A stretch of DNA of 64,000 nucleotides. Origin: Methanosarcina sp. UBA293 (lineage in GTDB: Archaea > Halobacteriota > Methanosarcinia > Methanosarcinales > Methanosarcinaceae). The stretch is taken from the NCBI GenBank assembly GCA_002499445.1, contig DALS01000003.1:34959-98958 (forward strand), in the 5' to 3' direction. This document shows, piece after piece, positions 35,395-43,720 of this stretch. A model generated the notes under the pieces. It did no database searches. It was not told where the DNA came from and saw only the letters and a program-made list of their open reading frames with translations. Made by a program: the position numbers and the translations under genes. Each line of letters begins with the position of its first letter. The first letter of the stretch is position 1.

Positions 35395-35709
35395 TTATCC
35401 GAAGAGTGCGCCGAGGCCGGCCATTCCATCTTCTTCAGAGGTGTCTTCTTCCTCTTCTTCCTCTTCTTCAGCAGGAGCTTCTGCGGCTGCAGGGGCTGCT
35501 GCGGCTGCAGGGGCTGCGGCTGCGGGAGCTGCGAATGCTGCCTTTGAGATTGCTTCTTCGATGTCTACGCCTTCAAGGGCTGCGACAAGGGCCTTTACTC
35601 TGGCTTCGTTAACTTCGATACCTGCTGCCTGGAGAACGGCAGTAACTGCTTCTTCGGTAATTGCTTTACCAGCGTTGTGCAATAAGAGAGCTGCATATAT
35701 ATATTCCAT
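35395..35709 (-). CDS. rpl12: Ribosomal protein L12 (P1), stalk protein
   Basis: 104 residues. N-terminal dimerisation helices MEYIYAALLLHNAGKAITEE, an alanine-rich hinge (AAPAAAAPAAAAAPAAAE) and the acidic tail ending DGMAGLGALFG, which binds translation GTPases. AGGTG lies 6 bases before the ATG at 35709; a GTG three codons upstream overlaps that Shine-Dalgarno and is not used. Last gene of the operon L1-P0-L12. Confidence 0.95.
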   Translation of the reverse strand: MEYIYAALLLHNAGKAITEEAVTAVLQAAGIEVNEARVKALVAALEGVDIEEAISKAAFAAPAAAAPAAAAAPAAAEAPAEEEEEEEEDTSEEDGMAGLGALFG

Positions 35710-35744
35710 TATAATCACCTAAATTTCGAATATCGTAAATTTGT

Positions 35745-36788
35745 TTATCCAAAAAGGGCACCAAGACCGGCCATTCCGTCTTCTTCAGAGGTGTCCTCTT
35801 CCTCTTCTTCCTCTTCTTCCTTTACTTCTTCTTTCTCTTCTGGTGCCTTGGCTGCTGCACTCGCAGCTGCTGCGCTTGCGGCTGCTCCGAGAACTTCCCT
35901 CAGTTCGTCATCCACGGCATTTGCATCTTTGTCTGCGGCTTCGGATGCAATGGATGTCATCTGAACATGAGCTTTTGCTAGCAAAGTGTCCATGACTCCG
36001 GAATCAAACACGACAGCATTGACACCAAGATTCTTTGATTCTGTAAAGGCTTTTGCCAGTAAGGTGCCGATTGTTGTGCTTGTCGGATAGGCAGTGTTGA
36101 CAGAGAGGTTGAAAGCGTTCTGCGCTGCTCTAATAACGTCAGAGAAGTACTGGCTTTCGTCAATTGCAAGAAGTTCCGGTTCGTAAATAGTCCCATCATC
36201 ATAGGCGGCTCTTAAGTCCAGACCTACAATGAGAGGGTAGATTTCCAGCTTTGAAAGCATGGTTGCGAGCTTCTGTGGAACTTTCTCACCTGCTTTACAG
36301 ACAACCTTTGTTTCCTTTACTGCAACCTTCCCTGCATCTATTGAAGCGGGAATTCCTGCGCTCTGGAGTTCTCCTAGAATTGGTCCAGGTGGGAAACTAG
36401 TAGGTCCCTTCTGAACAACAATGTCTGCAGGAGATATTGCACCTCCTTTGATTGGAGAAGGGGTTTTTGTCTGTTCAAGCACTTTGTAAAGCTTGAAGGG
36501 ACTTTCGTTAGTAAATATCAAAGCGGTCTGCTTGTCAAGATATTTATCCATCTCGGGAATGCTTTCTCCGAGCTCGTTTAAAGCCCGCTTTGTAAGAGTG
36601 TTCCTTGAGACTTTGAGCACTGCAACGTCTTTAAGGTCTCGGCGAATTTTCTGAATCTTAGTTGCAAGAATGCCTTCGATCCCGACCATTCCGAAGACCT
36701 TGTGGGATTGAATGAGTCCTTTTATATTATCGATCTCATCCTTTTTCCACAGTGGGATATTCTCCGTGCGATGTTTATTTTCTGCCAT
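35745..36788 (-). CDS. rplP0: Ribosomal protein P0 (L10), stalk base
   Basis: 347 residues. N-terminal rRNA-binding L10 domain (WKKDEIDNIKGLIQSHKVFGMVGIEGI in pieces; KVSRNTLTKRAL), an inserted domain with GAISPADIVVQKGPT and the L12-binding spine helices, then an Ala/Glu linker and the tail DTSEEDGMAGLGALFG, identical to the end of L12. The start codon directly follows the L1 stop, with GGTGG as ribosome-binding site. Confidence 0.95.
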   Translation of the reverse strand: MAENKHRTENIPLWKKDEIDNIKGLIQSHKVFGMVGIEGILATKIQKIRRDLKDVAVLKVSRNTLTKRALNELGESIPEMDKYLDKQTALIFTNESPFKLYKVLEQTKTPSPIKGGAISPADIVVQKGPTSFPPGPILGELQSAGIPASIDAGKVAVKETKVVCKAGEKVPQKLATMLSKLEIYPLIVGLDLRAAYDDGTIYEPELLAIDESQYFSDVIRAAQNAFNLSVNTAYPTSTTIGTLLAKAFTESKNLGVNAVVFDSGVMDTLLAKAHVQMTSIASEAADKDANAVDDELREVLGAAASAAAASAAAKAPEEKEEVKEEEEEEEEDTSEEDGMAGLGALFG

Positions 36789-37430
36789 TTACACCACCCT
36801 TTCGGATTTTCCCATAGTCGTCGTGACATAGACTGTTCTCAGGTTGTGCTTGCCCTTATCCAGGACCCGCTCTAGCCTAGATACTATAGTCTCAATGTTA
36901 TCTGCAAGCTGGTCAGGACTCATATCTCTTCGGCCAACAGGCACATGGAAAGTAAGCTTGTCTTTTGACCTTAATCTGACCGCATTTTGTTTGCTCTGGA
37001 TAAGTTCGGTTATGTCCTTGTTAGGTAAGAGCGGAATAGGCATTTTCCCTCTGGGTCCAAGAACAACACCAAGGTTCTTACCAATTATTGGCATGAACTG
37101 GGTTTCTGCGATAAAAAGGTCACATTCATTTGCAAGAGTCCTGGCTCTGCTTTTGTCAGTCACTAGCTCATCGAGCTCAACATCAGAAATAACATACGCA
37201 GCACCGGCGGCATCTGCTCTAAGGCCCACTTCACCTCTTGCAAAAACGCCGATTTTCAGTTCTTTTCCGAGCCCGTGAGGAAGAATTACTTCTTCATCAA
37301 CTCTGTTCTTCGGTTGGTTCATGTCAAGATTCTTTAAGTTAATCGCCAGGTCAACGCTTTCTGAGAAGTTGCGTTTTGGCGATTCTTCAAGTACTTTCTT
37401 GACAGCTTCCAGTATAATTTTTTCTGCCAT
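36789..37430 (-). CDS. rpl1: Ribosomal protein L1
   Basis: 213 residues. Binds the L1 stalk of 23S rRNA, and in methanogens also represses its own operon by binding its mRNA. Conserved block VLGPRGKMPIPL near residue 125 and FARGEVGLRADAAGAAYV in the middle identify it. A good Shine-Dalgarno (GGGGAGGAACAAG) precedes the ATG, and a foldable leader lies directly upstream. Confidence 0.95.
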   Translation of the reverse strand: MAEKIILEAVKKVLEESPKRNFSESVDLAINLKNLDMNQPKNRVDEEVILPHGLGKELKIGVFARGEVGLRADAAGAAYVISDVELDELVTDKSRARTLANECDLFIAETQFMPIIGKNLGVVLGPRGKMPIPLLPNKDITELIQSKQNAVRLRSKDKLTFHVPVGRRDMSPDQLADNIETIVSRLERVLDKGKHNLRTVYVTTTMGKSERVV

Positions 37431-37441
37431 CTTGTTCCTCC

Positions 37442-37491
37442 CCGTAGTGTTTGAACTTGCTTGTCCAGGCAGCCTTTTTGGCTTACTACGG
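37442..37491 (-). promoter_or_regulatory. Structured mRNA leader before L1
   Basis: On the minus-strand transcript, CCGTAGT (37485-37491 complement) can pair with ACTACGG (37442-37448 complement), enclosing an inner hairpin AGCC-AAAAA-GGCT (37471-37483). The outer stem ends next to the L1 Shine-Dalgarno. In methanogens L1 represses its operon by binding a mimic of its rRNA site; this element is a candidate, but the match to the L1 site was not established. Confidence 0.4.
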
Positions 37492-37667
37492 TTGGTTTTA
37501 GGGCTTCCCCATAACCGGGTTCTGCTACTCTTAACAGTAAGCTTTGAATAGCTAATCGTTTTTATTTATTGCAATTATGAATATGCAAGATTCTTGAGCT
37601 ATTACTGCTATCTGATTTAAAACTATTGGTGGCAATCAAACCCGGAATAGTAAAGGGATGGTAAAGT

Positions 37668-38153
37668 TTACCATTCCTCGCCGGCAAGTAAATCGTCGAA
37701 CTTGCCTTCATCGAGTGCTTTCTGGCTATCTCTAGCCCGAACTCCCTCTACGGTTACACCCATAGGGACACAGGTTCCCATTACTTCTTTCATTGTTGCT
37801 TTGAGGTCGTAGGCAAGTACGTCTTCCCTTTTCATACGGGCGATCTTTGCGACCTGCTGGATATTTAGGTTTCCAACAACTTCACTTCCTGCGTTTCCTG
37901 ATCCTTTCTGAATCCCTAGTTCTTTCATGATTAGGGATGCAGTAGGTGGAGTGCCTACCTCGATCTCGACATTTTTCTTGTCATCAACAATCACTTTTAC
38001 AGGAACCTGCATTCCATTAAAGTCCCTGGTTTTTTCATTGATCTTTTCGACCACTTCTTTTATGTTGACCCCGAGCGGACCAAGCGCTGGACCTAAAGGT
38101 GGTCCAGGATTCGCTTTTCCTCCAGGGACAAGTGCTTCAACAATACTTGTCAT
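37668..38153 (-). CDS. rpl11: Ribosomal protein L11
   Basis: 161 residues. N-terminal VPGGKANPGPPLGPALGPLGVN is the hallmark proline-rich segment of L11; the C-terminal rRNA-binding domain contains KVAKIARM-like (QQVAKIARMKREDVLAYDLK) and VMGTCVPMGVTVEG. It follows spt5 after 121 bp and precedes L1 by a 237-bp spacer with its own TATA-like AATAAATAAAAACG, so L1-P0-L12 may have a separate promoter. Confidence 0.95.
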   Translation of the reverse strand: MTSIVEALVPGGKANPGPPLGPALGPLGVNIKEVVEKINEKTRDFNGMQVPVKVIVDDKKNVEIEVGTPPTASLIMKELGIQKGSGNAGSEVVGNLNIQQVAKIARMKREDVLAYDLKATMKEVMGTCVPMGVTVEGVRARDSQKALDEGKFDDLLAGEEW

Positions 38154-38274
38154 CTGAGTCTCACCGGTTTTAATAAGGTATAAACTTTGTAGATCTATTT
38201 CAATCCACTATCAGTACTGGTGATTTATATTTTAATAAGCTGGAATTTTCGGTATTTTCCATCGTGTCGTGACT

Positions 38275-38733
38275 TTATTCCTTCTCTTTTTTAAGTATCC
38301 TTACAGTATCGCCACGAATTGTGATGGGAATCGGAACCACAGCATCAAACAGTTCCACAGTAATCTCCTCATGGCCTTCATCAACTCTCTTAACCCGGGC
38401 TTTCTCACCTTTAAAGGGTCCTGATGTGACCTCAATTATAGCCCCTTCCTTGATTCCTGTCACTGTTGGTTTGGGTTTAAGGAAATGCTCAATCTCGGCA
38501 ATTGAAGAGCTCCCTTTTACAAGAGCCCGTGCATGGGGAATAGTTTGGATTGCTACTTCTACGATTCCAGGTTTAGGAGCCTCGACCAGGACATATCCTT
38601 TTAGCTCGTCAGGAGCAAGAATTGCCCTTATATCCAGCTTCTCCTTTTTCGAGATCCTAGCAAGAGTTGTCGCAACCGATTTTTCCTGGTTTGCCGTGGT
38701 TTTGATTACAAATATCTGTGAATCCTCACTCAT
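38275..38733 (-). CDS. spt5: Transcription elongation factor Spt5 (NusG-like)
   Basis: 152 residues. NGN domain (IFVIKTTANQEKSVATTLARI, GYVLVEAP) that clamps RNA polymerase, then a KOW domain (IIEVTSGPFKGEKARVKRVDEGHEEITVEL, in pieces). Start chosen at ATG 38731-38733, which overlaps the secE stop as ATGA with GGTGG upstream; an ORF start four codons earlier is rejected. The order secE-spt5-L11 is classical for archaea. Confidence 0.95.
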   Translation of the reverse strand: MSEDSQIFVIKTTANQEKSVATTLARISKKEKLDIRAILAPDELKGYVLVEAPKPGIVEVAIQTIPHARALVKGSSSIAEIEHFLKPKPTVTGIKEGAIIEVTSGPFKGEKARVKRVDEGHEEITVELFDAVVPIPITIRGDTVRILKKEKE

Positions 38734-38948
38734 TTGGCCACCCACTGGGGCAACATTGTCAACAGTACGTATACAATAAATCCTATTGCTCCCACTACCA
38801 GAATGCCAATACCTGCAACTTTGGCAATGGTCAAGAACTCTTCCCTGGACGGTTTTTTAGTAAGTTTCAGGACTCTCAAGTGTGACCGGATTACCTGACC
38901 AACGCTTTCTACAGTTATTTTCGGATCAAACGTGGATTCTGCCATCAA
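38730..38948 (-). CDS. secE: Protein translocase subunit SecE (Sec61 gamma)
   Basis: 72 residues. A cytoplasmic amphipathic helix (VIRSHLRVLKLTKKPSREEFLTIAK in pieces) and one C-terminal transmembrane segment (GIGILVVGAIGFIVYVLLTML), as in archaeal SecE/Sec61-gamma. Two adjacent ATGs; the second (MAEST) may be used. Overlaps spt5 by 4 bp. Confidence 0.9.
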   Translation of the reverse strand: MMAESTFDPKITVESVGQVIRSHLRVLKLTKKPSREEFLTIAKVAGIGILVVGAIGFIVYVLLTMLPQWVAK

Positions 38949-39355
38949 TTCACATCCAGGTTTTCTTTATCTCTTTCATCTGTCTTTAATTCTTTGCCAC
39001 AGTTCTTCCTCTGATTTTTCCATTTCTAAATCCACTTTTTTATATACAAATCTTAAGATTTATACTAAGGAAGGAATGGGCGGATTATATTATTGATTCC
39101 TATTATATGAAGATATCACTGACACGACTTTTAAACGTCAAAGGATTTCGATGCTGAATTTCTATTTATTTCAAAGCTTTAATCGCGTCAGTAGAAAGAT
39201 CTGTTTTTGATGCTGAATTGTATCGGCATCATACGGTATTTACCATAAAAATAGTTTTCGATTGGTTTTATTCCTATCCTTCATTTTATTTTAAAGAGAG
39301 GAAAACAGTATTTTTCTCCAACCGAAGATTTTAATCCCTTTTGTCTCTGGTTTGA
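38949..39355. other. Non-coding spacer
   Basis: About 400 bp between ftsZ and secE on the same strand. AT-rich, no ORF. It presumably carries the promoter of secE-spt5-L11 (TTTATATACAAATC-like sequence near 39040-39050 on either strand) and the ftsZ terminator. Confidence 0.4.
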
Positions 39356-40483
39356 TCACTCTACAAAATCAATTCCATATTTATAGGTAATATTCTTGTC
39401 ACTTCCATGGCCGTAAATCTGGGCGGATTTTACTCCTGTGACCACGATCATGGTGCGTACGGTTTGTTCGAGATCTGGGTCAACCTGAGCACCCCAGATT
39501 AGGCGGGCATTAGGGTCTATCCGGTTGTAAACCTCCTGAACTACACATTCAGCTTCCGAGATCGTCATGTCAGGCCCTCCAACTACATTGACAAGAGCAG
39601 ACGTCGCACCTGAGATGTCTACATCAAGAAGCGGGCTGCGCAAGGCTTTCTGTACGGATTCCACAGCTTTGTTTTCTCCGTCAGATTCTCCAAGCCCTAT
39701 CATTGCGACGCCTCCATTTTGCATAACAGTTCTGATATCTGCAAAATCCAGGTTTACAAGTCCGGGTTTTGTAATCAGTTCGGTTATGCCCTTTACGGCT
39801 CTCATAAGCACTTCGTCTGAGACTTTGAAGGCAGCCTGAAGTGGAAGCCTTGGAACGACTTCAATGAGCTTGTCGTTAGGAACCACTATTACGGTGTCTG
39901 CGACATCTCTCAGGCGTTCAAGTCCGGCTTCTGCATTGGTTCTGCGGATATGGCCTTCCACGCTGAAGGGCAGAGTAACGACTGCAATTGTAAGGGCTCC
40001 TGCATCTCTTGCTGCCTCAGCTACTATAGGTGCAGATCCTGTTCCTGTTCCTCCTCCAAGGCCTGCAGTGATAAAGACCATATCAGAGCCTTCGACAACC
40101 TTGTTAATTTCGTCGATACTCTCGATTGCTGCATCTTCTCCTATCTGAGGGAGACTGCCAGCTCCAAGTCCACGAGTTTTCTTTTTCCCGATAAGAATCT
40201 TTTTGCCGGAGCGTGTATGAAGAAGGTGCTGGGCATCAGTATTTATGGCAATAAGGTCAGCTCCCTGGACCCCTTCGCCCATCATGCGCTGGATGCTGTT
40301 TGAACCTCCGCCTCCACAGCCTACCACTTTGATGGTTGTTTTAAGGCTTCTGAGGATCTCTTCGAGCTCAGCATCAACATCTGAGTCTACTACGTTAGAG
40401 TAATCTAAATTTGAATACTCTCCCTGCCCGGCACGTCCTTCCAGGGCAGATCGAGCTAGGGCTTCTTCCACAATGGATCTCAT
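39356..40483 (-). CDS. ftsZ: Cell division GTPase FtsZ
   Basis: 375 residues. Tubulin-like GTPase forming the division ring. GCGGGGSNSIQRM binds nucleotide; the tubulin signature GGGTGTGSAP is near residue 130; the T7 loop NLDFADIRTVM supplies the catalytic aspartates. No long C-terminal tail is present. An earlier in-frame ATG at 40501 gives six more residues, but its codons contain GGAGG, which sits 11 bases before ATG 40483 and is read here as the Shine-Dalgarno. Confidence 0.95.
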   Translation of the reverse strand: MRSIVEEALARSALEGRAGQGEYSNLDYSNVVDSDVDAELEEILRSLKTTIKVVGCGGGGSNSIQRMMGEGVQGADLIAINTDAQHLLHTRSGKKILIGKKKTRGLGAGSLPQIGEDAAIESIDEINKVVEGSDMVFITAGLGGGTGTGSAPIVAEAARDAGALTIAVVTLPFSVEGHIRRTNAEAGLERLRDVADTVIVVPNDKLIEVVPRLPLQAAFKVSDEVLMRAVKGITELITKPGLVNLDFADIRTVMQNGGVAMIGLGESDGENKAVESVQKALRSPLLDVDISGATSALVNVVGGPDMTISEAECVVQEVYNRIDPNARLIWGAQVDPDLEQTVRTMIVVTGVKSAQIYGHGSDKNITYKYGIDFVE

Positions 40484-40916
40484 GCTACTGTTTTCCTCCA
40501 TTTTATGGGGTAATTAATGTTAACATTAAAGGATAAATGTATTTTTTGAGGGAATATACATATTTTTACCATCACATATACAGTTTTGAATTTAATAGTT
40601 TTCCTTTTCCTGTCTTTAAACTAAACTGTATTTGTTTAATAACTTTTTTAATTATTCTACTTTCCTGTTTAGCCTCACATTTTTCTCTCAATGACTTTCA
40701 TGTTCTGGTTTATTCACTATTTTTATCCTTTTATTTCCAATCTTTTTTAATTTTTTTACTTAATATCTTAATTTTTTTATTCTTTTATTTTTTGAAGCCT
40801 TTCCTATATTTTTACCTTTCTCTTTTCTCTGGGGTTATATGTTCTTATCCCCAATATGCGAGTCAGTTTGTGATAATTAGTTTTCAGGTTTGTCAATGTC
40901 CTGCAAAATTAGATGG
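40484..40916. other. T-rich non-coding spacer
   Basis: About 430 bp with a strong strand bias (T-rich on plus). A 143-codon plus-strand ORF here is a by-product of the T-richness (Phe/Leu/Ser-rich) and also overlaps the DUF99 gene antisense; it is not called. The region must hold the ftsZ promoter. Confidence 0.4.
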
Positions 40917-41501
40917 TCACGCCTTTCCTCTAGATTCTCCTAAAATAATGCCTGTTGCAATTAGATGAGCAACCCTCAGAGGTTCGGGAATACTGCTTCT
41001 TATTGAGGTTAACTGGATAATCTTCTTCGCAGTTTCCAGACCTATGCCTGCTCTCTGGATATAAATAGGACTTTTTTTACCGTCGATTTTTTCTATTTCT
41101 CCTGCTCGTTTTATTATAGTCCACCGTGTTTCCCCATCCGGAAAATATTTGAGAGCAGATTTGATTTTCTCAAAATCCGGATATTCTCGCATAACAACAA
41201 TTACAGGGATTCCGGTTTCCCTGTAAAGCACCTGTATATCAATAACATTAAAGCCTCCGTAGGTGATTCCATCGAGAATAACTGCTCGTATCTGGCTATA
41301 ATGTTTACTCTTCTTTATCATATCGCAGATAATTTCAGTAGCATCAAGCCCGTCCCTTGTGATCTCGGAACAAAGGACTCCGTCCATCCAATCTCCACCC
41401 CGAAAAACAGCTCCAACTATCATTACTTTTTTATTAAAAAGTGCAGAATCGTCTATACCTAGAATTCGAACCTCGGGCTTTATATGAAAATCTAAACTCA
41501 C
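40917..41501 (-). CDS. DUF99 (UPF0215) family protein
   Basis: 194-residue archaeal protein of unknown role. Family blocks: VRILGIDDSAL near residue 12, VVGAVFRGGDWMDGVL-like segment, AVILDGITYGGFNVID and VVMREYPD. The fold is thought to be RNase H/endonuclease V-like, with aspartates in GIDDS and LDGI as possible metal ligands. The C terminus has HLIATGIILGESRGKA. GTG start with no obvious Shine-Dalgarno. Located downstream of pan on the same strand, separated by a strong terminator. Confidence 0.85.
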   Translation of the reverse strand: MSLDFHIKPEVRILGIDDSALFNKKVMIVGAVFRGGDWMDGVLCSEITRDGLDATEIICDMIKKSKHYSQIRAVILDGITYGGFNVIDIQVLYRETGIPVIVVMREYPDFEKIKSALKYFPDGETRWTIIKRAGEIEKIDGKKSPIYIQRAGIGLETAKKIIQLTSIRSSIPEPLRVAHLIATGIILGESRGKA

Positions 41502-41538
41502 AGGTGTTCTTTATGTCTGGATCACAAAAATAGTTTAT

Positions 41539-41565
41539 CTGTTAAAAATAAACCCCCGAAGGGGC
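41539..41565 (-). terminator. Terminator of pan with UUCG tetraloop
   Basis: On the minus strand GCCCC-TTCG-GGGGTTTATTTTTAAC: a CCCC/GGGG stem closed by a UUCG loop followed by a T-rich run, about 38 bp after the pan stop codon. Confidence 0.75.
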
Positions 41566-41602
41566 TTCTCGTTTATTAGATCTATTCAGTATGAATATAG
41601 CT

Positions 41603-42898
41603 TTATACGAACATGGTTTCAGGCAGGCTGCCAGGCATCATCTTCTGTGTTTCTGCAGCCATAGATACCTTATCTACAGCTTCGAGGAAATCCTCCATTT
41701 CAACCAGTTCTTTGTCTTTCCTGACTGCAAACATACCTGCTTCTGTGGCGATTGCCTTCAGGTCTGCTCCGCTCATTCCTTCGGTAACTTTTGCAAGCCT
41801 CTTAAAGTCGATATCCTCTGCAAGAGCCATTTTCTCGCAGTGGATTAAGAGAATCTTTCCTCTGGCTTCTATTCCTGGCATGGGGACATGGACAAGTCTG
41901 TCAAAGCGACCTGGCCTGAGAATTGCCGGGTCAAGGACATCAGGACGGTTTGTTGCCGCAATAATCCTGATATTTTTTCTCTTGTCAAAACCATCCATTT
42001 CTGCCAGCAGCTGCATGAGCGTTCTCTGAACCTCACGGTCTGCGCCGGTTGTCTCGTTTAAGCGCCTTGCGGCAATTGAGTCTAGCTCATCAATGAAGAT
42101 TATACTTGGGGCTTTTTTCCGGGCCATCTCGAAGATTTCTCTTACAAGCTTGGAACCATCCCCAATATATTTTTGCACTAGCTCTGAGCCAACAACCCTG
42201 ATAAAGGTCGCATGGGTCCTGTGAGCTACAGCTTTCGCAAGCAGGGTTTTACCTGTTCCTGGAAGCCCATAAAGAAGAACGCCCTTAGGAGGCTCGATAC
42301 CTATCCGGGCAAAGCGTTCCGGCTCAATTAGAGGAAGCTCAACTGCTTCCTGAAGTTCCTGGATTTGCTCTTCCAGGCCACCTATCTGGTCATAGTCTAC
42401 TTCTACGCTTTCGAGGACCTCCATTGCAGCAACAAAAGGCTCTTCCGTAGAAGGAATAACCTCAGCAATGGCAAGCGTATGCTGGTTCAGGGCGACTTTT
42501 GCCCCTGGCAGCAGTTTCTTCTCATCGATATATTGTGAGACATTAACCAAGAACTGTGGTCCGTTGCTGCTCCGGACAATTATTCTGTCATTCTTAATCA
42601 CATCAATGACCGTACCAATAATGAGCGGAGAGGTCTTCATCCGATCGAGTTCAGACTGCAGCTTTCGTATTTCCCGTTCATATTTTATCTTTTGGTTTTC
42701 AAGATAACGTTTTTCGGACTCAATCTGGCTGCACTGCTCTTCCAGAAAACTGTTTCGGCTTTCAAGTTGCCTCACTCGGTCCTGGACGCTTTCAGTTACT
42801 TCCCCCAGCTCTCCAGGCTCGATTCCGTCATACACAGGTCCGGACTTACCAAGGTGACTGCGCATGCTTTCATCCTTACTTCTGGTACTTTCCGTCAT
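41603..42898 (-). CDS. pan: Proteasome-activating nucleotidase (PAN)
   Basis: 431 residues. Hexameric AAA+ unfoldase feeding the 20S proteasome. N-terminal coiled coil (about residues 30-85), OB domain (IVRSSNGPQFLVNVS), then Walker A GLPGTGKT, Walker B IIFIDELDSIA, sensor ATNRPDVLDPA and arginine fingers in RPGRFDR. The C terminus ends ETMFV: the HbYX motif that opens the proteasome gate is here Met-Phe-Val, with Phe for Tyr. ATG 42898 has GGAG close upstream; a longer ORF from 42925 would begin only a few bases from the TATA box and is unlikely to be transcribed. Confidence 0.95.
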   Translation of the reverse strand: MTESTRSKDESMRSHLGKSGPVYDGIEPGELGEVTESVQDRVRQLESRNSFLEEQCSQIESEKRYLENQKIKYEREIRKLQSELDRMKTSPLIIGTVIDVIKNDRIIVRSSNGPQFLVNVSQYIDEKKLLPGAKVALNQHTLAIAEVIPSTEEPFVAAMEVLESVEVDYDQIGGLEEQIQELQEAVELPLIEPERFARIGIEPPKGVLLYGLPGTGKTLLAKAVAHRTHATFIRVVGSELVQKYIGDGSKLVREIFEMARKKAPSIIFIDELDSIAARRLNETTGADREVQRTLMQLLAEMDGFDKRKNIRIIAATNRPDVLDPAILRPGRFDRLVHVPMPGIEARGKILLIHCEKMALAEDIDFKRLAKVTEGMSGADLKAIATEAGMFAVRKDKELVEMEDFLEAVDKVSMAAETQKMMPGSLPETMFV

Positions 42899-42926
42899 GG
42901 AGCTCCGAATGATATTTAAGTTCATA

Positions 42927-42937
42927 CCGTATATAGC
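42927..42937. promoter_or_regulatory. Shared bidirectional TATA box of pan and mbf1
   Basis: CGTATATAGCG contains the palindrome TATATA at 42930-42935, the only TATA element between the two divergent genes, whose start codons are 57 bp apart. The ATG of mbf1 is about 24 bp from its centre (a leaderless mRNA), and the pan ATG about 35 bp on the other side (a leader of about 8 nt holding GGAG). Confidence 0.5.
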
Positions 42938-42955
42938 GTTTTCGAAGTGATCAAT

Positions 42956-43441
42956 ATGCAGTGCGAAATATGTGGTGCAGAGATGCGCGGAAAGCCTATA
43001 TGCATTACAGTTGATAACAGCGAGCTACAGGTATGCCAAAAATGTGCTCCATACGGTAAACCCGTTGATAAGCGAACTCCTGTGTCAAGAAAAATTTCTC
43101 CGGTAGTTCGTGCGGTCCCAAGAACCGGAAGTAGGCCAAAAAAGGATTTTTTCGATATTTTGAAAGACGAACTCTTGGATGACTATGATCGGATTATCCG
43201 GGAAGCCAGAGAAGCCAAAGGCTGGTCTCAGGAAGACTTGGCTGAAAATATCAAAGAAAAAGCATCTCTGATTAAAAAGATAGAACGTAGCGAAATTATA
43301 CCAGAAGATTCCGTCCGAAAGAAACTCGAACACACCCTTAACATCAGACTTACTGAACGAGTGGAAGTCTCAGGGCAGGAAGTTTCCCACTTTAAGAAAG
43401 ATACTACCCTTGGAGATATAGTGAAAATAAAGAGAAAATGA
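42956..43441 (+). CDS. MBF1-type transcriptional coactivator (zinc ribbon plus HTH)
   Basis: 161 residues. An N-terminal zinc ribbon (MQCEICGAEM...CQKC, residues 1-30), a flexible basic linker, and a Cro/C1-type helix-turn-helix (IIREAREAKGWSQEDLAENI, KKIERSEIIPEDSVRKKLEHTL in pieces), as in archaeal multiprotein bridging factor 1. GTG 42947 is also in frame, but ATG 42956 starts the zinc ribbon and lies where a leaderless transcript from the TATA box would begin. It faces away from pan. Confidence 0.9.
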   Translation: MQCEICGAEMRGKPICITVDNSELQVCQKCAPYGKPVDKRTPVSRKISPVVRAVPRTGSRPKKDFFDILKDELLDDYDRIIREAREAKGWSQEDLAENIKEKASLIKKIERSEIIPEDSVRKKLEHTLNIRLTERVEVSGQEVSHFKKDTTLGDIVKIKRK

Positions 43442-43720
43442 ATCTCAACTACAAACTCTGTCCCGACAGCAATATCTGGTTTCCGGTAGTTCTCTTCTTC
43501 TGGAAACGGCAGAGGGTTAAATTAGAAGGCTTTTTTTAATCTCCTTCACCCTCTCTTTTGCATTCTTTTTATCCTTTATTGTGTGTTTTCTATTCTGTAT
43601 CTTATGCTTTTTTATTTTTACGGCTTTTAATCAGTTCTTTATTTTGAATCTCTTTTTTAGCTGTTAATTCTCTTAACTAGTGTACTATAACCCTTTTATC
43701 TGTTTTTTCTCGAAAGATCT

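Noticed and set aside
35395..36788. Recent gene conversion between the ends of P0 and L12
   Set aside because: Identical acidic tails are normal for these stalk proteins, and the DNA differs at several third positions.
40537..40968. 143-codon plus-strand ORF rich in Phe, Leu and Ser
   Set aside because: Produced by the T-rich spacer and overlapping the DUF99 gene antisense; composition is not protein-like for this genome.
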